NCBI RefSeq assembly: GCF_013402795.1
Contig: NZ_CP058595.1
Coordinates: 593,501-657,500, forward strand
Source: Costertonia aggregata
GTDB taxonomy: Bacteria > Bacteroidota > Bacteroidia > Flavobacteriales > Flavobacteriaceae
Reading direction: 5' to 3'
DNA length: 64,000 nucleotides
The notes under the pieces are model-generated. The model was given only the letters and a program-made list of their open reading frames with translations. It searched no databases and was not told where the DNA came from. Below are positions 58,694 to 64,000 of the stretch, in pieces. The stretch's first letter is position 1. Every line of letters starts with the position of its first letter. The position numbers and the translations under genes were made by a program.

Positions 58694-59353
58694 ATGAGCA
58701 AAACAAAAATAGCCCCATCATTACTGGCCGCAGACTTTGGAAATCTACAGCGTGATGTTGAAATGGTTAACAACAGTGATGCCGATTGGCACCATATTGA
58801 TGTAATGGACGGCGTTTTTGTACCCAATATATCATATGGTATGCCAGTGGTAAAAGCTATTGCAAGGTATGCCACCAAACCTTTGGACGTACATTTAATG
58901 ATTATTGAACCTGATCGGTACATCAAAACTTTTGCAGAATTGGGAGCACGCATATTGAGCGTACATTATGAGGCATGCAACCACTTGCACAGAACCTTAC
59001 AGGCCATAAAAGCCGAAGGAATGCAAGCGGGTGTGGCACTCAATCCGCATACGAACATCAACTTGTTAGAGGATACCATTCAAGATATAGATTTAGTTTG
59101 CCTAATGAGCGTTAATCCGGGATTTGGAGGCCAATCATTCATAGAAAATACATATGAGAAGGTCAAGGCTCTAAAGACCCTAATTGATAAAAAAGGGGCA
59201 AGTACCCTAATCGAAATCGATGGTGGGGTAACCTCAAAAAATGCCAACCAATTAAAAAATGCAGGGGCCGATGTTTTGGTGGCCGGGAGCTTTGTTTTCA
59301 AAAGTGATGACCCGACCAATACCATAAAAGAATTAAAAGAAATAGCAGGGTAA
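58694..59353 (+). CDS. rpe: Ribulose-phosphate 3-epimerase
   Basis: Pentose-phosphate pathway enzyme interconverting ribulose 5-phosphate and xylulose 5-phosphate. The 219-aa TIM barrel carries IAPSLLAADFGNLQRDV, WHHIDVMDGVFVPNIS (metal H and D), LDVHLMI, MSVNPGFGGQSFIE and IEIDGGV, then ADVLVAGSFVF. Its stop codon overlaps the ATG of ypdA by one base, so the two are co-transcribed. Confidence 0.97.
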   Translation: MSKTKIAPSLLAADFGNLQRDVEMVNNSDADWHHIDVMDGVFVPNISYGMPVVKAIARYATKPLDVHLMIIEPDRYIKTFAELGARILSVHYEACNHLHRTLQAIKAEGMQAGVALNPHTNINLLEDTIQDIDLVCLMSVNPGFGGQSFIENTYEKVKALKTLIDKKGASTLIEIDGGVTSKNANQLKNAGADVLVAGSFVFKSDDPTNTIKELKEIAG

Positions 59354-60336
59354 TGAATATGCATGATGTGGTAATTATCGGGGGCGGCCCAATAGGCATA
59401 GCCTGCGGGTTGGAAGCCCAAAAAAAGGGATTGGACTATGTAATTCTTGAAAAAGGGCCTATTGTAAATTCGCTTTTTAATTATCCCGTGAACATGCAGT
59501 TTTTTTCCTCTTCGGAAAAGCTGGAAATCGATAGTATCCCCTTCATCAGCAAAGAAGCAAAACCAAAACGGGATGAGGCTTTGGAATACTACCGAAGAAT
59601 CGTTACATCCAATACATTGAACATCAATCTTTTTGAAAAAGTTTCGACGGTAACCAAAACCGGAGATAGTTTTTCGATTGTTTCCGATAAAAAAACGTAC
59701 ACTGCCAAAAATGTGGTGGTCGCCACAGGTTTTTATGATCTACCCAATTATTTGAATATTCCAGGTGAGAATTTGCCCAAAGTATCACATTACTATAAAG
59801 ACCCCCACTTTTATGCAGGCCAAAAAGTAGCCGTTATCGGTGCCAGTAATTCGGCGGTAGATGCTGCTTTGGAATGTTATAGAAAAGGAGCCGAGGTTTC
59901 TTTGGTCATTCGGGGGCCCGAAATAGGTCAACGCGTTAAGTATTGGGTACGCCCCGATATCATTAATCGAATAGAAGAAGGCAGCATAAAGGCCTATTAT
60001 AACGCCCAAGTTACCAAAATCACAGATGAAGAGATTATTATACACAACCAAAAAAATGAAATCGTTCATTTAAAAAATGATTTTGTTTTGGCCTTGACAG
60101 GCTATATGCCCAACTTTGAATTTCTCGAAAAACTAGGGATACGGTTATCGGATGATGAAAAAAAACTGCCCAGCTATGATCCAGAAACGATGGAAAGTAA
60201 TGTTGACGGATTATATTTAGCCGGTGTTATCTGTGGTGGCATGGAAACGCACAAGTGGTTCATTGAAAATTCCCGTATTCATGCCAAGGTTATCATGAAG
60301 CATATATCAAAAAACAAATCTATGGCCGTTGATTGA
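59353..60336 (+). CDS. ypdA: YpdA-family FAD/NAD(P) oxidoreductase (putative bacillithiol disulfide reductase)
   Basis: A 327-aa flavoprotein. It has the FAD dinucleotide-binding motif VVIIGGGPIGIACGLEA (about residues 6-22), the NADPH motif VAVIGASNSAVDAALE (about 158-173), and the C-terminal FAD contact VDGLYLAGVICGG. YNYPVNMQFFSS-like NYPVNMQFFSSS is a YpdA signature, and the thioredoxin-reductase CxxC is absent as in YpdA. In Firmicutes YpdA reduces bacillithiol disulfide; Bacteroidota also make bacillithiol, so this role is plausible. ATG at 59359 is an alternative start. Confidence 0.9.
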   Translation: MNMHDVVIIGGGPIGIACGLEAQKKGLDYVILEKGPIVNSLFNYPVNMQFFSSSEKLEIDSIPFISKEAKPKRDEALEYYRRIVTSNTLNINLFEKVSTVTKTGDSFSIVSDKKTYTAKNVVVATGFYDLPNYLNIPGENLPKVSHYYKDPHFYAGQKVAVIGASNSAVDAALECYRKGAEVSLVIRGPEIGQRVKYWVRPDIINRIEEGSIKAYYNAQVTKITDEEIIIHNQKNEIVHLKNDFVLALTGYMPNFEFLEKLGIRLSDDEKKLPSYDPETMESNVDGLYLAGVICGGMETHKWFIENSRIHAKVIMKHISKNKSMAVD

Positions 60337-60431
60337 CCTCACGGTATTCAGGGATTCATATTTGGCTACCTAAGGCCTCATTTACGGTAACAAAAGCCTT
60401 CATATTTGTATACATTTTCAAATGTGTACAT

Positions 60432-60944
60432 ATGGGTGTTTTGAAGTATAGACGATTATTGTTGATTCCAATTCTAGGATTGCTATTTTATTATTGCCTA
60501 TTCACACATACCCAAAAAGAAATCGTTGTTGTTAATGGCAATACGAGCGTGAACAAAAACTACATGATAACCTTGGAACGTGGAGCATTTCATTACGACA
60601 GGTTCATTTTAAAAAACGATACGATTTTTTATTTCCCGGATACAACATCACAACATTCTGTTGAAAAATACAATGTAGCTAGCCATTTAGCGTTGGATAG
60701 TACATTGGTTTCCGATTTTTTTAAAGATATTGAAGCAAAAGGATTTTGGGAATTAAAAAATAATTATACGACCCAAACTTCATGTACAAGCAAACTTATC
60801 GTTACCATAAAAACGGATAAAAAATCAAAAACCGTAATTTGTGATGATTTTGAAAAGAACTGTCCCGATGTCATGAAATTTATCGATAAAAAAATTATCG
60901 AGTTAGAAGGAAACCATTTGAAACGAATATACCTACCCGGCTAA
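60432..60944 (+). CDS. Membrane-anchored hypothetical protein
   Basis: A 170-aa protein with one N-terminal membrane helix (about residues 8-22, LLLIPILGLLFYYCLF) and a periplasmic domain of strands and helices; two cysteines (TSCTSK and KTVICDDFEKNCPD) may form a disulfide. The FWELKNNYTT ... KTVICDDFEKNCPDVMKFIDK arrangement is a little like DUF6438 proteins, but I cannot confirm. An ORF extending upstream to 60333 would overlap ypdA and lacks a signal, so ATG at 60432 is chosen. The histidine kinase operon follows 10 nt after its stop. Confidence 0.65.
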   Translation: MGVLKYRRLLLIPILGLLFYYCLFTHTQKEIVVVNGNTSVNKNYMITLERGAFHYDRFILKNDTIFYFPDTTSQHSVEKYNVASHLALDSTLVSDFFKDIEAKGFWELKNNYTTQTSCTSKLIVTIKTDKKSKTVICDDFEKNCPDVMKFIDKKIIELEGNHLKRIYLPG

Positions 60945-60954
60945 ACCGTATTTT

Positions 60955-62919
60955 TTGAAAAACAGCACATTATATATCAAATCAAAATGCATATCCCTAC
61001 TATTTTTGTTGGTCATTACGATGCCTTTTGCATTTGGCCAGAACCATATAGCCGACTCACTGAACAAAAGTGGTGAAAAGGAAGGGAAAATGTGGTTTTC
61101 TACGATTCCCAATCAGAGGCAAAAATCTTTGGAGCCCTATTATGATGCGTTGAAAGAAGCCTCTTATGGTGTACAGAGATTTTCGATATTTGACCAGTTG
61201 GCTGAATACCATATCAAAAAAGGAAATACAGATTCCATTATGTATTATGGCAATCTGTATGTAAAGGAAATTGTTAATTGGGACAAGACCGAAGAGGAAA
61301 AACAACCATATTACACCAAAGCCTATCTCATTTTGGCCAACGGAAGTAAATTCAATGGCCTGTTCGAAAATGCCATAAAATGGCATTTTAAAGGAATAAC
61401 CCAAGCTGAAAAGGCCAATGACACGAAGTTTCAATATTTACATAAAATTGGCTTGGCCAAAGTTTACAACCTAAAGGGGGACCATAATAAGGCCATCGCG
61501 GTTTTAGAGCCGTCCATCAAACAGTTTTCAGGTGAATGGCCCATACCAACTAGTACGGCCAAAGTATACTTAGGGGATGCGTTTTACAATCTAGGTAATA
61601 TTGAAAAAGCAAAAAACTACTATGAAAAGGCCTTGTCAGAAAGCATAGCATCCCAAAATATAGAGATGGAACTGGCCGTGAAGATGCAACTGGGTAGACT
61701 GGCCGAAAATGAAAATAGATTTGAAGATGCCCTACGCTATTATGACGAGAGTAGAACAAAAGGTCTAAAAGAGGGTTTTGACGTATTCTATTTTGAAGGG
61801 TCCACCCAAATTGGCAACCTATACTACAAGCAGGGAAATTATGATGTAGCCTCAATGATTTTATCCACATCTTACATAAATGCGTTAGATCGCGAAAATT
61901 TACACTATCAGGCCCAAATATTGGATTTGGAACGAAAGGTCTTTTACGCGATGAACGATACAAAAAATGCATACGCCGTAATGACACAATTGATGAATGT
62001 CAGAAACCAAATCAACGAACAACAACAAAAAAAAATAAGCAAAGAGCTAGAAGTACAGTATGAAACATTACAAAAGGAAAAAGAAATCCTGAACCTAAAA
62101 GAAGAACAAATTCAACAAGAATCAGAACTTAAACGACAGCGAACCATTAAAACGGCTTTTCTTATCGGATTTTTGATCATTCTAATACCCATAATCGCTT
62201 TGCTGTTCACCTATTATCAAAAAATACAGGCACAAAGTGAACTTTCAAAAAAGGAAAAAGAAATCAACGTACAAAAAGTAGCGTCGCTCAAACAAGAACA
62301 GGAACTTAACCTTATTAAGGCATCTATCGAAGGTCAGGACGAGGAACGCAAGCGAATCGCCCAAGAATTGCATGACAGTATCGGCGGTAACCTAGCAGGT
62401 ATAAAATTACAGCTTTCCAGTATATCAAAAGGTGCCGAAGAACTCAAGCCCATAAATAAGCAGATAGATGAGACCTACCAATTGGTTCGCGATATTTCAC
62501 ATACCTTGATTCCAAAAAAATTTAAACAGAACGCCTTTACCGGACTCATAAAGGAATATGTTAGATCAATCGCAAATACAGGAAAATTGGAAATTGGTTT
62601 TCACCCTTATCCAGAAGATGAGATAAATACCATTACCGACAGTTACCAGGCCGAGCTTTTTAAAATCATACAAGAATTAATGACCAATACCTTAAAACAC
62701 GCAAACGCCGATAAAGTAGATATTCACTTGAGTAAAATCGATGATGAACTATCCTTGCTTTTTGAGGATAACGGAGAAGGCTTTGACACTTCCGACACCC
62801 AAGATGGTATCGGTTTTGAAAATATGAGAAGTAGGGTAAAGGGCATGAAAGGAAACTTAAATGTAGATTCAACCAAACATAGAGGCACGGTTGTTTCAAT
62901 AGAAATCCCGGTAGCATAA
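60955..62919 (+). CDS. TPR-containing sensor histidine kinase (HisKA_3), TTG start
   Basis: A 654-aa membrane sensor. The only start that keeps the signal is TTG at 60955: (M)KNSTLYIKSKCISLLFLLVITMPFAFGQ, cleaved near residue 29. A periplasmic TPR region (about 100-330, for example AKVYLGDAFYNLGNIEKAKNYYEKAL) follows, then a coiled coil, one membrane helix (about 397-418), another coiled coil, and the HisKA_3 dimerisation domain with H473 in ERKRIAQELHDSIGGNLAG. The HATPase domain has the N box IIQELMTNTLKHANA and G1 EDNGEGFD. It is the sensor for the NarL-type regulator encoded two genes downstream. The ligand is unknown; TPR sensors of this plan often respond to envelope peptides. Confidence 0.93.
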   Translation: MKNSTLYIKSKCISLLFLLVITMPFAFGQNHIADSLNKSGEKEGKMWFSTIPNQRQKSLEPYYDALKEASYGVQRFSIFDQLAEYHIKKGNTDSIMYYGNLYVKEIVNWDKTEEEKQPYYTKAYLILANGSKFNGLFENAIKWHFKGITQAEKANDTKFQYLHKIGLAKVYNLKGDHNKAIAVLEPSIKQFSGEWPIPTSTAKVYLGDAFYNLGNIEKAKNYYEKALSESIASQNIEMELAVKMQLGRLAENENRFEDALRYYDESRTKGLKEGFDVFYFEGSTQIGNLYYKQGNYDVASMILSTSYINALDRENLHYQAQILDLERKVFYAMNDTKNAYAVMTQLMNVRNQINEQQQKKISKELEVQYETLQKEKEILNLKEEQIQQESELKRQRTIKTAFLIGFLIILIPIIALLFTYYQKIQAQSELSKKEKEINVQKVASLKQEQELNLIKASIEGQDEERKRIAQELHDSIGGNLAGIKLQLSSISKGAEELKPINKQIDETYQLVRDISHTLIPKKFKQNAFTGLIKEYVRSIANTGKLEIGFHPYPEDEINTITDSYQAELFKIIQELMTNTLKHANADKVDIHLSKIDDELSLLFEDNGEGFDTSDTQDGIGFENMRSRVKGMKGNLNVDSTKHRGTVVSIEIPVA

Positions 62920-63230
62920 TGATTTACCTGTTTATCATATCAATAGCGGCAATACAAATATTGTTGTACCGATTCGCGGATAGGAAAGGTCTTGGAAGGT
63001 TGAAGATACCCGTAACCTTTCTCATACTAATTGGTCACTTCTTTATTTTTCCACAATGGTTTTATCCAAAACCGAATATGGTTGAAGGTTTCGAAGCAAG
63101 ATGCGGTATGCCCATTTTAGGTATTACGATTATATTTGTCTGTGTGGGTAGTTCAATTACATGGCTAACCTATTTAGGATATTTTATCTTTAAGAGAAAA
63201 GCTTTAAAAAATAAACAGCATGAAATATAA
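62919..63230 (+). CDS. Small membrane protein between kinase and regulator
   Basis: A 103-aa protein with three hydrophobic segments (about residues 2-18, 30-46 and 64-90). Its start overlaps the histidine kinase stop by one base (ATAATG) and its 3' end overlaps the response regulator start by 11 nt, so it is part of the same translation-coupled operon. I recognise no family. A role as an accessory membrane subunit of the signalling pair is a guess from position. Confidence 0.7.
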   Translation: MIYLFIISIAAIQILLYRFADRKGLGRLKIPVTFLILIGHFFIFPQWFYPKPNMVEGFEARCGMPILGITIIFVCVGSSITWLTYLGYFIFKRKALKNKQHEI

Positions 63231-63864
63231 ATTGATAATAGCTGACGATCACAAAATGTTCATTGATGGTCTGTTAAGTATTTTAAAAGACGCCCCGGAA
63301 TTCGAGGTGGTCACCACGGCCAAAAACGGCACGCAGGTCATCAAATATTTGGATATAAACGGTGCCGATGACCTACATTTACTGGTCACGGATCTGACTA
63401 TGCCAGAAATGGACGGTATAGAACTCAACAAAATGGTCAAGGATAAATACTCTACCCTAAAGACCTTAGTGGTAAGCATGCATATTGATGGCGATATGAT
63501 AGATAAGCTCATACGCAACAATGTAGATGGCTATGTACCAAAAAACGCGGAAAAGGAAGAATTGTTGAATGCGATAAGAACCATAGTGGGCGGTGAGAAG
63601 TATTTTTCCACGGAAATTAAACGGGCCTATACCGATGCAATGTTCGAGAACAAAAAAAACGAGGAAGTTAATCTTACCGAGCGCGAAATTGAGGTTTTAA
63701 AACTAATCGCCGAAGAGAATACCACCCAAGAAATAGCCGATAAACTTTTTTTGAGCAAGCATACCATTGAAAGTTACCGGAAGAACCTTATCTCAAAACT
63801 ACAGGTTAAAAATTTGGCAGGCTTGACCAAACATGCCATTAAAATAGGGCTTTTGGACAATTGA
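63220..63864 (+). CDS. NarL/FixJ-family response regulator
   Basis: A 214-aa transcription regulator with a receiver domain (residues 1-125) and a LuxR-type HTH (about 148-212). The acidic pocket is ADDHK (D7, D8), the phosphorylation site is D58 in LVTDLTMPEMDG, and K-residue and switch positions are in VVSMHI and YVPKNAEKEELLNAI. HTH: LTEREIEVLKLIAEENTTQEIADKL followed by LSKHTIESYRKNLISKL. It is the output of the upstream HisKA_3 kinase. The target genes are unknown; the next gene (63970) is one candidate. Confidence 0.95.
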   Translation: MKYKLIIADDHKMFIDGLLSILKDAPEFEVVTTAKNGTQVIKYLDINGADDLHLLVTDLTMPEMDGIELNKMVKDKYSTLKTLVVSMHIDGDMIDKLIRNNVDGYVPKNAEKEELLNAIRTIVGGEKYFSTEIKRAYTDAMFENKKNEEVNLTEREIEVLKLIAEENTTQEIADKLFLSKHTIESYRKNLISKLQVKNLAGLTKHAIKIGLLDN

Positions 63865-63880
63865 CCCCTGAAAACAGGGG
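63865..63880 (+). terminator. Weak hairpin after the response regulator
   Basis: CCCCTG-AAAA-CAGGGG starts directly after the stop codon and is followed by CTGTATTTTA. The T-run is short, so termination efficiency is uncertain. Confidence 0.5.
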
Positions 63881-63969
63881 CTGTATTTTACCTATTTTAG
63901 GCGTAACGGGACCTAGGCCATTGCTTCATCTTTGTACTGTAATTAACAAACAACTAAAACAGTACGATT

Positions 63970-64000
63970 ATGAAATACAAAATGTTGACCATCGCCATCG
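63970..64000 (+). CDS. 5' end of a secreted or membrane protein gene (partial)
   Basis: ATG at 63970 opens a frame reading MKYKMLTIAI up to the window edge, the start of a signal peptide or membrane helix. A near-consensus CATCTTTG element lies at 63927-63934. Nothing else of the product is visible. Confidence 0.6.
   Translation, partial: MKYKMLTIAI

Overview
The window looks like a chromosomal segment of a marine-type member of the Flavobacteriaceae (Bacteroidota). This rests on AT-rich DNA, type IX secretion (T9SS) genes, a T9SS type B sorting domain on two cargo proteins, a Na+-pumping NQR complex with its own apbE, a short primary sigma factor (287 aa), and many TAnnTTTG promoter elements of the Bacteroidota type in place of -35/-10 boxes. 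Genus cannot be settled from the sequence alone; Maribacter/Zobellia-like relatives are a guess. I saw no rRNA, tRNA, insertion sequence, prophage or CRISPR array.

Layout. 0.2-6.3 kb: a stand-alone ClpP, a secreted hypothetical, an MFS carrier, kynureninase, a GNAT acetyltransferase, an O-methyltransferase, a PAP2 phosphatase and a TatA-like protein. 6.3-10.9 kb: an M1 peptidase, a DUF6702-like protein and two paralogous CarboxypepD_reg-like proteins, all on the minus strand. 11.1-19.0 kb: the most distinctive region, two tandem copies of a two-gene surface cassette. Each copy has gene A, a fibre-like secreted protein with phage-tail-fibre-type repeats, followed within 1-3 nt by gene B, a T9SS type B cargo. 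A Tat-signal M15 peptidase sits between the copies. 19.2-25.0 kb: M48 peptidase, a 55-aa membrane protein, an ankyrin protein, gpmI, a secreted hypothetical, map and a methyltransferase. 25.0-32.8 kb: nqrABCDEF, a 120-aa unknown and apbE on the minus strand. 32.9-43.9 kb: T9SS plug protein, DUF3667 protein, apaG, pruA, DKNYY and other lipoproteins, DinB-like protein, rsmG, fatty acid desaturase and aminotransferase. 43.9-51.8 kb: trkH/trkA, ubiE-porT, a SpoU-type RNA methyltransferase diverging from tamL. 51.9-60.3 kb: housekeeping genes fbaA, accD, rpsO, pnp, rpoD, a VF530 protein, trmL, rpe and ypdA. 60.4-64 kb: a TPR histidine kinase, a small membrane protein and a NarL-type regulator in one overlapping operon, then the start of a secreted protein.

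How the parts connect. PorT and the plug protein belong to the T9SS machine that would export the B cargo proteins. ApbE should attach FMN to the NqrB and NqrC subunits encoded upstream. TatA is a component of the pathway predicted to carry the M15 peptidase. RpoD is the expected reader of the TAnnTTTG elements. In four genes (tatA, map, tamL, VF530) the element ends only 4-6 nt before the start codon, which suggests leaderless mRNAs. All functions are inferred from sequence motifs and family knowledge; no searches were run.
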